From Halobacteriales archaeon QS_5_70_15 (lineage in GTDB: Archaea > Halobacteriota > Halobacteria > Halobacteriales > Haloarculaceae), in NCBI GenBank assembly GCA_003022005.1, contig PXRQ01000064.1:1-39951 (forward strand): a stretch of DNA of 39,951 nucleotides, written 5' to 3'. The translations under genes and the position numbers were made by a program. The notes under the pieces were generated by a model. The model had not been told where the DNA came from and did not search any database. It worked only from the letters and a program-made list of their open reading frames with translations. Numbering within the stretch: position 1 is the first letter of the stretch; the number at the start of each line of letters is the position of its first letter. This document shows, piece after piece, positions 15,289-24,674 of this stretch.

Positions 15289-15868
15289 TGTGAGAGGGCT
15301 GTCAGTACGGGCGCCACGGCGAGGGCACACCGGCGGGCCGTTCCGGGGCGACGACAGCCCGCAGCGGGGGCACTCGCCGTCGGCGTCCGGTGATGCGATC
15401 GCGTCCATCGCCTCGTCGGTCCTCCCACGAACGCCCCCGACCGTGTCGACGTCGTCGGGGAGTTCAGCCGGCTCCGCCGGGTCATCGAGCGTCCGGAGGG
15501 CGAACCGAACCCGGGAGTGGAGGGACGGTTCCTCGGGGGCGTCGGATCCCGCCGTTTTCGGTGTATCGCGTCGGGGCTACCTCCACGTCCGCGGTGTCGC
15601 GAGCGAGCCGAGCGCCTCGGTACACCGGGCTCGGGCGTAGTAGAACTCCCCGGCGGCGGCGAGCCGCGCCGCGAACGCACCGACGGTCGACTCGACGCGT
15701 GCGGGATCGACCGTCGCGATGGCGACGGACGGGTTCGCGGTCGATGACCGAACCGACCGTTCGTCGTCCGACAGAGACGAAACGAGCGTCGGACGGGGTG
15801 GACTCACCAGCGTGGGGCGATCGTCGGCGACCGACCGGAGCGATCGGAGGATCCCCTTTCGATCGTGG
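15274..15868 (-). pseudogene. Degraded zinc-ribbon protein gene
   Basis: The minus strand encodes haloarchaeal-looking sequence: VAIATVDPARVESTVGAFAA, then AAAGEFYYARARCTEALGSLATP. An in-frame TAG (15577-15579) interrupts it, and the same frame continues coding-like with LHSRVRFALRTLDDPAE, LPDDVDTVGGVRGRTDEAM and a C-terminal GECPRCGL with VCPRRGA. The last pair should be a CPxCG zinc ribbon, but one cysteine is Arg. No start codon is clear; the 5' end is set where coding character begins. It may be a decayed gene or contain compensating indels around 15577. The family is not recognised. Confidence 0.45.
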
Positions 15869-15878
15869 ACCGAGCGGT

Positions 15879-17296
15879 TCAGAGCCGCTCCGAGACACGG
15901 TTCGCCGCTTCGGGCGCCTCCTCCTCCCCTTCCTCGAGGAGTCCGATGACGCGATCGGCCGACGGTGGATCCGACGAGCCCTCCACGGAAACCGCTCCCC
16001 CGAGACGGTTCGCGGCCCCGTTCGAAAAACACACTCCCGGTAGCGGGGCGATGAACCCGGGACCGCGTTCGGGATCGACGGGTTCGTTCGGGTCGAGCGT
16101 CGTTCCCGAGCCGACCATTCCTCTGATATTCGGGTGAACCGCTTCCTCTCGAAGGGGTAAGCGGATACCGGGTGGCCGAAAACGCGATCGATCTTCGGGA
16201 CGTTCCACCGGCGGAGTATCATGAATATCCGGGGAGAGAACCTCCGGCGTAAACGCCGGGGCGGATACCGCTGTGCCCCCCGTTCCCGTCTCCCGGCTGT
16301 CGGCGGATCCCACAGACTCGTCCGACGAGGGATTCAGGTCCCGCCGGGGCCCACTGGAGAGGATCCCGGCGATCGAATGCGGGCTGTGCTCCCGGATGGC
16401 GCGGAGGACGTTGGCGAGGAAGAGGAGCGCACCCGTCAGCGCGAGGAGGCCACCGACCGTGGAACTCGGCGAGGGGAGAGGGACGGGGTCGGCCGTCACG
16501 ACGATCCCCGTTCCGCCAGCCAACGGGGCGAAGTCGACTGCTGCGACCCGGTCGCTGTAGCGGTCGCCGACCGTCGGGACCGCCCCGTACCCCAGTCGGT
16601 CGCTGTAGCGGTGGACCCAGACGATGAACGGGACGACGTGATAGAGGGTGCCGAGAACGACGGACCCGATGACACCCAGGACGAGCAGGTGAAGCGTCCC
16701 CGGTGCGCCGAACAGCGTGGCCCGGGCCAGCGGATCCGCGATCCAGGATTGGAGCGCGAGCACCGCCCGGAGCGCCATCGCGGGGGCGACCACGGCGTAC
16801 CGCGAGAGGATCGGCGTCCAGTCGACCCGCGTCTCGTGGAGTCGACGCCCGAGGATCAGGCTGAACCCGAGCAGCGAGACGACGATCAGTACGCCGCCGA
16901 GACGTGCGAGGACCCCCACCTCGGCCGACCGACCGCGAGGAGCAGCACACCCGCGGGATAGGCCACCTCCTCGAACCGACGCAACCGGACGTCGATCCCG
17001 TGGAGCTCGGTCCCCGTGAACATCGTCGCGAGCTGGTAGAGCGCCCCCAGGACGGTCGTCAGCACGGCCCCGAACACGGCGAGCGTCGCGTGGCTCCCCA
17101 CCACGGCCGCACGTGGTATCGAAAGCGGCGAGAACACCGGACGGACGAGGTCGAGCGCCAGGAGGAACCCGAGCGCGGTCACCAACACGAGGAAGCCGAG
17201 CGCGAGGCCGAAGTGGCGCTCGGTCACGTCGTAGGAGGGAACCGACCGGAGGGTCCGTCCGACGTTGTAGACGAACGTCCAGAACCCGAGCAGCAT
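15879..17296 (-). pseudogene. Frameshifted polytopic membrane protein, heme-copper-oxidase-I-like
   Basis: Starts at the ATG at 17296 (MLLGFWTFVYNVGRTL). About eight helices: HFGLALGFLVLVTALGFL, then GSHATLAVFGAVLTTVLGALYQLA, then after a one-base break near 16927 RLGGVLIVVSLLGFSLILG, APAMALRAVLALQSW, LVLGVIGSVVLGTLYHVVPF, VWVHRYSDRLG and two more. Conserved His residues in membrane segments (SHATL, LYHVVPF, WVHRY) recall heme-copper oxidase subunit I and NnrS-like proteins, but function is unproven. After VLRAIREHSPHS the frame runs about 130 residues further in a Pro/Glu-rich tail to 15879; this tail may be read-through of lost sequence. Confidence 0.5.
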
Positions 17297-17706
17297 CACT
17301 CGCGAACTCGAGGGACAGCCACGCGCGAACGGCTGTCCGGACGCGGAACCGAAACGGTCGGGTTCGCACTTCCCGACGAGTCCGCTCCGGCTCACTCCCG
17401 ACCACGACATCCCCTTCTATCTCCTCGACGGATCGACCCAGTTACGAGTGAGGGGAGGGGACACGCGAACTGACGGCGGGCGACGTCGCCCGCTTCGAGG
17501 GCGTTCGGGATATCGCGCCGCACGCGACTGCCGATAGTACCGCGCTGATCGTCCTGGAGAGGAGCCGAGGACTGATCGAACGACGTCCCATCCCGGACGT
17601 TTCGACCGGCGCGGATCCCGTCTCCGGACGAAGTGACGGAAGTGAATCCCGTTCCCCGAGCACGTCCGGCAACAGGCGTACTCCGACCGACGGCGGACGT
17701 GAACGT

Positions 17707-17982
17707 ATGCCGGGCTTCCCATCGCCGTTCGGGGAGGACGAGGGCGCGCTTTTCGATAGTTACGACGAGTTCGTGGTCGAGCACCTTCCGACGCCGGGCG
17801 AGTTCCTGCGGGACCACGACGTGCTCGTCGGCAAGGACCACGTCGCGTTCCACCGGCTGACCCGCGAACTGTTCGAGGAGCGGACGGTCTACGACATGAC
17901 TTTCAACTACACCCTCGCCCGGCTGAACCTGGACACCCGTCACGAGGGCGCCAGCCGTGGGTCACCCGACGCCCCGTTCTGA
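17707..17982 (+). CDS. Small conserved-looking haloarchaeal protein
   Basis: 91 residues from the ATG at 17707: EGALFDSYDEFVVEHLPTPG, then FLRDHDVLVGKDHVAFHRLT and ERTVYDMTFNYTLARLNLDT. The acidic composition and aromatic patterning look like a real soluble protein; no family is recognised. The same frame is open back to about 17449 and also looks coding (TAGDVARFEGVRDIAPHAT, ALIVLERSRGLIERRPIPDV) but has no ATG, GTG or TTG start there. So the gene may be the remaining part of a longer one that lost its 5' end. It is divergent from the membrane-protein gene. Confidence 0.5.
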   Translation: MPGFPSPFGEDEGALFDSYDEFVVEHLPTPGEFLRDHDVLVGKDHVAFHRLTRELFEERTVYDMTFNYTLARLNLDTRHEGASRGSPDAPF

Positions 17983-18109
17983 CCGGATCCAGTACCGTCC
18001 GGGACCACCCGCGGAGGCCCGTCGAACGCGACCGTGAGTCCGGCAGCTGTTCGTGGGTCTCCCGTATCCGACGGAGAGACATACCGCCGGTCCGCCGCCG
18101 ATACCGCGG

Positions 18110-18715
18110 TCAGTCCGGTCGCTCCATCTCGAAGCGGCTCTCGGTCCGGTCGTACCAGTTCGAGGCCAGTCGGCCGACGGCGTCGACCTCGGTCACGTCC
18201 ACCCGGTCGTCCCCGGTCAGCAGCCGGTCGTCGACGTGGAACCGGACCGCCTCGCCGAGGACGAGCTCGTGGACGCCGACGGACTCGATCTCGTGGAGCC
18301 GACACTCCATGGCGGCCGCGACCCCCGCCACTCGGGGCGGGGTCACGACCGTCGAGGGCGCCCGCTCGAGGCCGGCGTGGTCGAACTCGCTCTCCCCGGG
18401 GTCCAGCGTCGCCGACGACTCGTTCATCGCCTCGGCGAACTCGCCCGTGACGAGGTTGACGACGAACTCCTCGGTGTCCCGGACGTTCCGTGCCGTATCG
18501 GTTCGCCCGTCGTCGGCGTGGGACCGCCGACCGGGGGAGAACAGCACCGTCGGCGGGTCGGTCGTCGCCACGTTGAAGAAGGAGTACGGCGCGAGGTTGT
18601 CGACCCCGTCCGCGCCAGTCGTCGAGATCCAGCCGATGGGCCGCGGGATGACGAGGCTGGTCAGCGCCCGGTAGCTCCACCCGCGGCCCTCCTCGTCGGG
18701 GTCGAACTCGGGCAT
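18110..18715 (-). CDS. Flavin reductase-like FMN-binding protein
   Basis: 201 residues. YRALTSLVIPRPIGWISTT, then NLAPYSFFNVATTDPPTVLF and DTEEFVVNLVTGEFAEAMN are the signatures of the flavin reductase-like split-barrel family, which bind FMN and reduce flavin or act as NAD(P)H-flavin oxidoreductases. Later ECRLHEIESVG and LVLGEAVRFHVDD match the conserved barrel core. The start overlaps the stop of the acyl-CoA dehydrogenase gene by one base (TGATG), so the two form an operon. Substrate unknown. Confidence 0.85.
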   Translation of the reverse strand: MPEFDPDEEGRGWSYRALTSLVIPRPIGWISTTGADGVDNLAPYSFFNVATTDPPTVLFSPGRRSHADDGRTDTARNVRDTEEFVVNLVTGEFAEAMNESSATLDPGESEFDHAGLERAPSTVVTPPRVAGVAAAMECRLHEIESVGVHELVLGEAVRFHVDDRLLTGDDRVDVTEVDAVGRLASNWYDRTESRFEMERPD

Positions 18716-19917
18716 CAGCGGAACCGCTCCCCGGCCTTTGCCGTCCGGACCAACAGGTCACACGGGAGCGTCTCCATCGCCTTGTCGAACGGGTCGTGGC
18801 GCTCGGCCCACTCCACGCAGTAGCGGACGACCGTCCTCGCGCCGACCTCGTCGGCCTTCTCGAACGGGCCGACCGGCCAGTTCCCGCCAAGTTTCATCCC
18901 GGTGTCGACGTCCTCGACGGTCGCGACGTCGTGCTGGACCATCTTTGCCGCCTCGTTGATCACCGGCGCCCAGACCAGCATCGGGTCGAAGTCCCGGCCC
19001 GGCGTCGCCGGGATGTGGGGCTCCTCGCGGTCGGTGTAGTCGTAGTAGCCCTTCCCGGCCTTCCGACCGTAGTGGCCCTCCTCGTAGAGCTCGTGGAGCA
19101 GCGGACAGACCCGCGTGTCGTACGCGAGCAGCCGGTCGTCCTCCAGGTGATCCTCCTCGCCCTCCACCCGGAGCTGGATGCCCCCGGTGAAGTCCGCGAG
19201 CTCGAACGGCCCCATCGGGAAGTCCTCGCGGTACTTCATGGCCGAATCCACCGCTTCCTTCTCGGCCTCGCCGTAGTACGCGAGCCACGCGGCGGACTCG
19301 CCGTAGGGCCGGAAACACCGGTTGACGATGAACGAGGGGACGTCCTTCCGGCACCGGATCGGCGTCTTCCCGATGGCCTCGACGTACTCGACGACGAGGT
19401 CCGCGACGTCGGATGCGAGATGCTCGGTGGAGACCACCTCGACGAGCTCCATCAGCATCGGCGGGTTGAACCAGTGGGTCCCGCAGACCAGCTCCGGTCG
19501 GCCGGTTACCTCCGCGAGCTTCGTGACGTTCAGTCCGGACGTGTTGGTCGCCAGTATCGCCCCCTCGGGGGCGTGGTCGTCGAGGTCCTCGAAGACGGAC
19601 TCCTTGACCGCCTGTCGCTCGACGACCGCCTCGGTGACGAAGTCGGCGGCCGAGACGGCGTCGGCCAGCGAGTCCGCCGCCGAGAGCCGGTCGAGCGCCG
19701 CCTGCCGCTCGTCCTCGGCTACCCGCCCCTTCTCCACCGCCTTCCCGGTCGACCACTCGACGTGGTCGATCGCCTCGGAGAGCTGCTCGTCGTCGACGTC
19801 GAAGAGCCGGACCTCGCGCCCGGCGAGTGCCTGTACCGCCGCGATGCCGCGTCCCATCTCGCCGGCCCCGACGACCGCCGCCGCGTCGATGTCCGCGGGC
19901 GTCTCGTATCGTGTCAC
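18715..19917 (-). CDS. 3-hydroxyacyl-CoA dehydrogenase
   Basis: Oxidises 3-hydroxyacyl-CoA to 3-ketoacyl-CoA with NAD+ in fatty-acid beta-oxidation. The N-terminal Rossmann fold has VVGAGEMGRGIA; the catalytic region GTHWFNPPMLMELVEVV contains the conserved His; FIVNRCFRPYGESAAW starts the C-terminal helical domain, and KAGKGYYDY is typical. GTG at 19917 is chosen (400 residues) because the frame farther upstream begins only with a TTG and reads as non-coding. It overlaps the flavin reductase gene. A 15-bp inverted repeat lies about 90-170 bp upstream and could be its operator. Confidence 0.9.
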   Translation of the reverse strand: MTRYETPADIDAAAVVGAGEMGRGIAAVQALAGREVRLFDVDDEQLSEAIDHVEWSTGKAVEKGRVAEDERQAALDRLSAADSLADAVSAADFVTEAVVERQAVKESVFEDLDDHAPEGAILATNTSGLNVTKLAEVTGRPELVCGTHWFNPPMLMELVEVVSTEHLASDVADLVVEYVEAIGKTPIRCRKDVPSFIVNRCFRPYGESAAWLAYYGEAEKEAVDSAMKYREDFPMGPFELADFTGGIQLRVEGEEDHLEDDRLLAYDTRVCPLLHELYEEGHYGRKAGKGYYDYTDREEPHIPATPGRDFDPMLVWAPVINEAAKMVQHDVATVEDVDTGMKLGGNWPVGPFEKADEVGARTVVRYCVEWAERHDPFDKAMETLPCDLLVRTAKAGERFR

Positions 19918-20004
19918 GGACCGCCGGACGCGGGCCTCCCCCAAAAGTCCGCAGGGCCGACCGACCGCTTCGCCCGGCGTTCGTCGCCCGACCCCCGAGT
20001 TCCT

Positions 20005-20084
20005 ATACTGTCGGACATAGCTGGCTCAACATTATCGCCACCACGGTAGGGCGACGTCGTTCATGAGCGTATGTCCGACAGTAT
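20005..20084. repeat. Perfect 15-bp inverted repeat, 50-bp spacer, between divergent genes
   Basis: ATACTGTCGGACATA at 20005-20019 and its exact reverse complement TATGTCCGACAGTAT at 20070-20084. Each half contains its own palindrome TGTC-S-GACA, so this reads as two operator sites with centres 63 bp apart. The 313-bp interval between the dehydrogenase (minus) and hisS (plus) otherwise holds nothing coding. A miniature transposon end is the alternative. Confidence 0.7.
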
Positions 20085-20230
20085 TAGCGGTGTCGGTCGT
20101 CCACGGGGAAACCTACCGATACCGCATCGGAAACCCGACCGAACCGCCGGAGAGCCGGTCCGATCCCGGTCGCACGGTGCGCTCGCCGGGGACCGTAAGG
20201 TTCCCTACCCGCCCCCGACAACCACGGGCC

Positions 20231-21550
20231 ATGACACAGTACGAGGGGCTGAAGGGGTTCCGCGACTTCTACCCCCCGGAGATGGCGGCCCGCCGGGCCG
20301 TTATCGACACCGTCGAGGAGACGGCCCGCGGGTACGGCTTCCGCGAGGTCGGCACTCCCCGGCTCGAGCGGGCCGCGATGTGGACCGACAAGTCCGGCGA
20401 CGACATCGTCGACGAGCTGTACGCCTTCGAGGACAGGGGCGGTCGGCACGTCACGCTCACGCCCGAACTCACCCCGACGGTCGCGCGGATGGTCGTCACG
20501 AGACAGCAGGCGCTACAGAAGCCGATCAAGTGGTTCTCGACGCGACCGTTCTGGCGGTACGAGCAGGTCCAGCAGGGCCGGTTCCGGGAGTTCTACCAGA
20601 CCAACGTGGACATCTTCGGGACGAGCGAACCCGAAGCGGACGCGGAGATACTCGCCGTCGCGGCGGACGCGCTCACCGGCCTCGGCCTCGACACCGGGGA
20701 GTTCGAGTTCCGGGTCTCCCACCGCGACATCCTCGGGGGGCTGTTCGAGTCGATGTCCGACGACGTCGACACTCGCGCGGCGATCCGCGCGGTCGACAAG
20801 TCCGAGAAGGTCGAGGACGAGGAGTACTACCGCCTGCTCGGAGAGGCCGGCCTCTCGGAGAGCGACGCCCGCCGGTTCGACGCGCTGCTCGAGCGGGGCG
20901 ACCTCGCCGAACTCGTCGAGTTCGCCGGCACGGACCGCGTCGAGGCGGCGGTAACGAACCTCCGGGAGGTGCTCGCAGCGGCCGAGGACTTCGGCGTCCG
21001 GGAGTTCTGTACGGTCTCGCTGGAGACGGCCCGGGGGCTCGACTACTACACGGGCGTCGTCTTCGAGTGTTTCGACGCGAGGGGCCGCATCTCCCGGTCG
21101 ATCTTCGGCGGCGGCCGCTACGACGACCTCGTGGAGTCGTTCGGCGGTCGGCCCACGCCCGCCGTGGGCGTCGCCCCGGGCGTGATGAACTCGACGCTCC
21201 CGCTCCTGCTCGAGGAGGCGGGCGTCCTCCCGGCCGAGGAGGTATCGACCGACTACTACGTCCTCCGTGTGGGCGACGCCCGCGAGGTCCGGCGGGTCGC
21301 CGCTGACGTCGCGCGGGACCTCCGCGAGCTGGGTCACGTCGTCGAGACCGATCTGACCGGCAGGGGCTTCGGCTCGCAGCTGTCCTACGCCGACGGCATC
21401 AACGCCGAGACGGTCGTCGTCGTTGGCGAGCAGGACCTCGCGGACGGCGCCGTGACGGTCAAGGACATGGAGAGCGGCGACCAGACGCAGGTCCCGCTGG
21501 CGGAGTTCCCGCCCGATTCCGGCCGGCCGACCTACGGGGACTACGAGTAG
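20231..21550 (+). CDS. hisS: Histidine-tRNA ligase
   Basis: 439 residues from the ATG at 20231. Class II synthetase motifs: GLKGFRDFYPPEM at the start, motif 2 STRPFWRYEQVQQGRFREFYQ, the histidine-specific ETARGLDYYTGVVFE loop, motif 3 around GVAPGVMNS, and a C-terminal anticodon-binding domain (YYVLRVGDAREVRRVA to TVKDMESGDQTQVPL). Charges tRNA-His with histidine. The frame extends upstream to 20063 but the extra residues have no family support. Intact, unlike several neighbours. Confidence 0.95.
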   Translation: MTQYEGLKGFRDFYPPEMAARRAVIDTVEETARGYGFREVGTPRLERAAMWTDKSGDDIVDELYAFEDRGGRHVTLTPELTPTVARMVVTRQQALQKPIKWFSTRPFWRYEQVQQGRFREFYQTNVDIFGTSEPEADAEILAVAADALTGLGLDTGEFEFRVSHRDILGGLFESMSDDVDTRAAIRAVDKSEKVEDEEYYRLLGEAGLSESDARRFDALLERGDLAELVEFAGTDRVEAAVTNLREVLAAAEDFGVREFCTVSLETARGLDYYTGVVFECFDARGRISRSIFGGGRYDDLVESFGGRPTPAVGVAPGVMNSTLPLLLEEAGVLPAEEVSTDYYVLRVGDAREVRRVAADVARDLRELGHVVETDLTGRGFGSQLSYADGINAETVVVVGEQDLADGAVTVKDMESGDQTQVPLAEFPPDSGRPTYGDYE

Positions 21551-21689
21551 CCCGCGCCGGTCCGCGTCGCATCCACTCACGTCGCGCCCCCCGGGACGGG
21601 AGTCGTCCCGGGACCGGAGAGCATCGAGTCTCGACCGCGACCGGAAGACACTCGCCGTACGCTCACCGCCGTTCGGCCGTGAGCCCTCC

Positions 21690-22341
21690 GTGCCCGCCCC
21701 GCGACGCGTAGCGCCGACCCTCGCGCTCTGTCTCGCTCTCCTGGCCGCCGGCTGTGCCGCCCCCGTCCCGAGTCTCGGATCGACCGATCCGGCGTTCGAG
21801 GAGTCGGGACTCGACTCGGTACGGACGACCGAACCGACCTGCGGGACGCCGCGGTCCTCGAACGTCTCCTCGGTCAGTCGTCCGGTCCCGGGCGGTCGCA
21901 AGCTCTCGATCGAGACGACCGTTCCGGTCCGGTCGCGCGCCACCGAGGTCGAGGCCTCGTTCGAGGCGTTCGGGCCGGTTCGAACTCGCCATCGAACGGA
22001 CGGGGGGATCCGGCGTCCCCGACTGCTACCTCGAGACGGGGTACAACGCGACCGTGAACCTCACCGACGAGGTGACCGACCGGTACACGCCGCTCGTGAC
22101 CTACGACGGCGTGCTCGTGGCGGCGTACTTCTCCGATCCCGGGAGTTCGGGCGCGAGCCGCGGACTCGTCCCCGGGAGCCGGCACTCGCCGTGGGTCCGG
22201 AACGTCACCGACGGATCGGTGGGCGGTGCTGCCACGGGTGAGAGCGGATCCGGCGGCGGGGGCGGGGCCGGTGGCGACGACAGCGGAAGCGCGGCGGCGG
22301 GCGACCGCCGGAGCGTCGAGACCGGCCGACCAGGCAACTAA
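21690..22341 (+). pseudogene. Frameshifted haloarchaeal lipoprotein gene
   Basis: Starts with a clear lipoprotein signal: basic MPAPRRVAP, hydrophobic TLALCLALLAAG and the lipobox Cys (AAGC). The frame reads to about FEAFG and then shifts in the GGG run at 21972-21974. The next frame continues FELAIERTGGSGVPDCYLET, NATVNLTDEVTDRYTPLVTY and DGVLVAAYFSDPG, ending with a Gly/Ser-rich tail at 22341. Removing one G restores one protein of about 217 residues. Two cysteines (PTCGTP and PDCYLE) may form a disulfide. The family is not recognised. Confidence 0.55.
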
Positions 22342-22366
22342 GTGTTCCGCAGACGACAGGGGGCTC

Positions 22367-23167
22367 GTGCGCGCGTACAGGCTCGCCTACGACGGGGGGC
22401 CCTACAGGGGGTTCCAGCGCCAGCCCCACGGCGAGACCGTCGAGGACGCGCTGCTGGCCGCGCTCGACGAGCTCGGCGTAGCCGAGGGCGGAACCCCGCC
22501 CGGCTACGCCGCGGCCGGCCGGACCGACGCGGGCGTCTCCGCGCTCGCCCAGACCGTCGCGTTCGAGGCGCCCGGCTGGCTCACCGCGCGCGCGCTGAAC
22601 GGCGACCTCCCCGCCGAGGTCAGGGCGTGGGCGAGCGCCGACGCCCCGCGGGGGTTCCACGCGACCCACGACGCGCGGAGCCGGACGTACTGCTACCACC
22701 TCCACGCGCCGGACGCGAACGAGCGGCTCGCACGCGCGGTGTGCGACCGGCTCTCCGGCGAGCACGACTTCCACAACCTGACGAGCGACGACAACGGGAC
22801 GGCCAGACACCTCCGCGCGGGCACGACCCGCGAGGGGGCGTTCCTGAGGTGTCACTTCCGGGCCGGCGGGTTCCCGCGGGGGTTCGTCCGCCGGGCGGCC
22901 CGGCTCGTCGAGGCGGTGGCGACCGGCGAGCGCCCTCTCGGGTTCGTCGACCGCGTCCTCGGGCCGGACCCGCTCGACGGTCCCGACGGGGTGGCCGCCG
23001 CGCCGCCGGAGCCGCTGGTACTCCTGTCGGTCACCTACCCCGGGCTCCGGTTCACGGTCGACGAACGGGCGGCCGCGAGCGCCCGCGAGGCCTTCGGGAC
23101 CCGGCGGACCGCGGCGAGCGCCAGGGCACGAGCGATGGGGCTGCTCGAAGAGGGTGTGGACGGCTGA
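22367..23167 (+). CDS. truA: tRNA pseudouridine synthase A
   Basis: Converts uridines 38-40 of tRNA anticodon arms to pseudouridine. 266 residues from the GTG at 22367 (VRAYRLAYDGGPYRGFQRQP). The catalytic Asp is in AAAGRTDAGVSALAQ; ARSRTYCYHL, LSGEHDFHNL and GGFPRGFVRRAARLVEAVATG are further TruA landmarks. The frame extends upstream to 22226 but this overlaps the lipoprotein frame and has no family similarity. Length is usual for archaeal TruA. Confidence 0.93.
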   Translation: MRAYRLAYDGGPYRGFQRQPHGETVEDALLAALDELGVAEGGTPPGYAAAGRTDAGVSALAQTVAFEAPGWLTARALNGDLPAEVRAWASADAPRGFHATHDARSRTYCYHLHAPDANERLARAVCDRLSGEHDFHNLTSDDNGTARHLRAGTTREGAFLRCHFRAGGFPRGFVRRAARLVEAVATGERPLGFVDRVLGPDPLDGPDGVAAAPPEPLVLLSVTYPGLRFTVDERAAASAREAFGTRRTAASARARAMGLLEEGVDG

Positions 23168-23177
23168 CCGCTCCCCG

Positions 23178-24467
23178 TCACCGTCCGCCGCTCACCACCC
23201 GTCCGGCCAGACCCCGGCGGCGCGCATCCCCGCCTCGGCGTCGCTCCACCTTGTCGAGAGTGTCCGCGCGGGTGTGTGCGACCGGGAGGCCACGGGGACC
23301 CCACGAGCCGTCGTCGCCGGGCGGCTCGCTGTGGAGCTGGAGCGCGGGCACCCCGTCCCGGAGGAACGGCCAGTGGTCGCTGTAGGGGTGTGGCCGCTCC
23401 TCGACGGCGAGGGGCTGTTCGACCGCCCCGACGGTTTCGCGGGCGATCCGCTCGATCGCGTCGCTCCCGTGCGCGTAGGCCTTCAGGTTCCGCGCCCTGC
23501 CCGCGCCGTCGACGTTGACGACCGCCCGCACCGTTTCGAGATCGAGCGAGTCCGCGAGCGCCCGGCTCCCGAGGAGACCGGTCTCCTCGCAGGAGACCCC
23601 GCCGACCACGACCCGCCGCGGGAGGTCGCGGTCGGCGAGCAGTCGGGCGGCCTCGACCGCGACCGTCAGCCCGCAGCCGTTGTCCAGCGCCCCCTCACCG
23701 AGGTCGTGGGCGTCGAGGTGGGCGAGCAGGACGACACAGTCGTCGGTGTCGGGCCCGAGCTCGCCGACGACGTTGTGCGCGCTCGCCTCGTCGACCTCGG
23801 CCTCGACGCGGAGCCGGATCGCCCCGCCGTCGGCGGCGTACCGGCGGAGCCGCTCGCCCGCCTCGCGGCTCACGCCCACCGCGGGGACGGCCCCCGGCTC
23901 GCCGAACCGCAGCGTGCCGGTGACGGGTAGCCCTCCGGGGGTGTCGTTGACGAGGACGAACGCGGCCGCGCCGGCCGCGACCGCGTGACCGTACTTCTCC
24001 ATCCGGTGGACGTGACGGCCGCCGGCGGAACCCTGCCGGGCGAGGACGACCCCTCCGGAGACGTCGACCTCGTCGAGTTCGGCGGGCGTCCCCTGCTCCG
24101 CGTCGACGAGCGGGGCGTGGACGTCCCCCGACGGGGTGTACGGGAGGCCGACTGCCTCGAACGAGCGCCCGCGGTCGCCGGCCGCGAGTTCCGCGCTCCC
24201 CCGGGTCCACCGCGTGATGGGGAACGAGACCTCGCTGGGACCGGCGCCGGCGTCGGCGAGCGCCGACGCGACGAGTTCGGCCGCCCGGCGCTCCCCGGGG
24301 TGGCCGCCCATCCGGTTGCCCACGTCGGTGAGCCGCTCTATGAATCGCGCCGGGAACGGGTCGGTCGTCGCCCGCCCCATCGTGACGGCGGCCGCGCCGG
24401 CCCCTCGCTCGGGGGACGATCCGCCGTCCCCCCCGGCGTCCGCGTCCGTGTCGCTACCCGTCTTCAT
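23178..24467 (-). CDS. M28-family zinc aminopeptidase with PA-domain insert
   Basis: 429 residues. Metal ligands are seen in order: LLAHLDAHDLGEGALDNGCG (His/Asp then bridging Asp), SCEETGLLGS (catalytic Glu pair), VVNVDGAG (Asp) and VAHTRADTLDKV (His). An N-terminal lid and a PA-type insert (GGVVLARQGSAGGRHVHRM) precede the catalytic domain. No signal peptide is seen, so it is probably cytoplasmic. The last 25 residues are arginine-rich and unlike the family; the adjacent frame reads AEAGMRAAGVWPDGW and stops at 23192, so a one-base change near 23250 may have altered the C-terminus. Confidence 0.85.
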   Translation of the reverse strand: MKTGSDTDADAGGDGGSSPERGAGAAAVTMGRATTDPFPARFIERLTDVGNRMGGHPGERRAAELVASALADAGAGPSEVSFPITRWTRGSAELAAGDRGRSFEAVGLPYTPSGDVHAPLVDAEQGTPAELDEVDVSGGVVLARQGSAGGRHVHRMEKYGHAVAAGAAAFVLVNDTPGGLPVTGTLRFGEPGAVPAVGVSREAGERLRRYAADGGAIRLRVEAEVDEASAHNVVGELGPDTDDCVVLLAHLDAHDLGEGALDNGCGLTVAVEAARLLADRDLPRRVVVGGVSCEETGLLGSRALADSLDLETVRAVVNVDGAGRARNLKAYAHGSDAIERIARETVGAVEQPLAVEERPHPYSDHWPFLRDGVPALQLHSEPPGDDGSWGPRGLPVAHTRADTLDKVERRRGGDARRRGLAGRVVSGGR

Positions 24468-24674
24468 ACCGCACCGCAGGCCCGGCGCACGCTAAAGCCC
24501 GGCGGACACGACCCTTACGGGAGCGACGGGACTGACCCGACCGGGCGGCTCGAAGCGGGCTCCGTGCGCGCCTCGCGGCCACGGATCGGGCGTTTCGGGT
24601 CGTTCCCCGGATCGGGGGTTCGGGTTGTGACGGGACGATGCGTTTAACGGGGCGGCAGCGCCTAAACCGGGTCC

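Noticed and set aside
20005..20084. Insertion sequence between the dehydrogenase and hisS
   Set aside because: The 80-bp inverted-repeat unit has no transposase and no clear target-site duplication, so it is reported only as a repeat/operator candidate.
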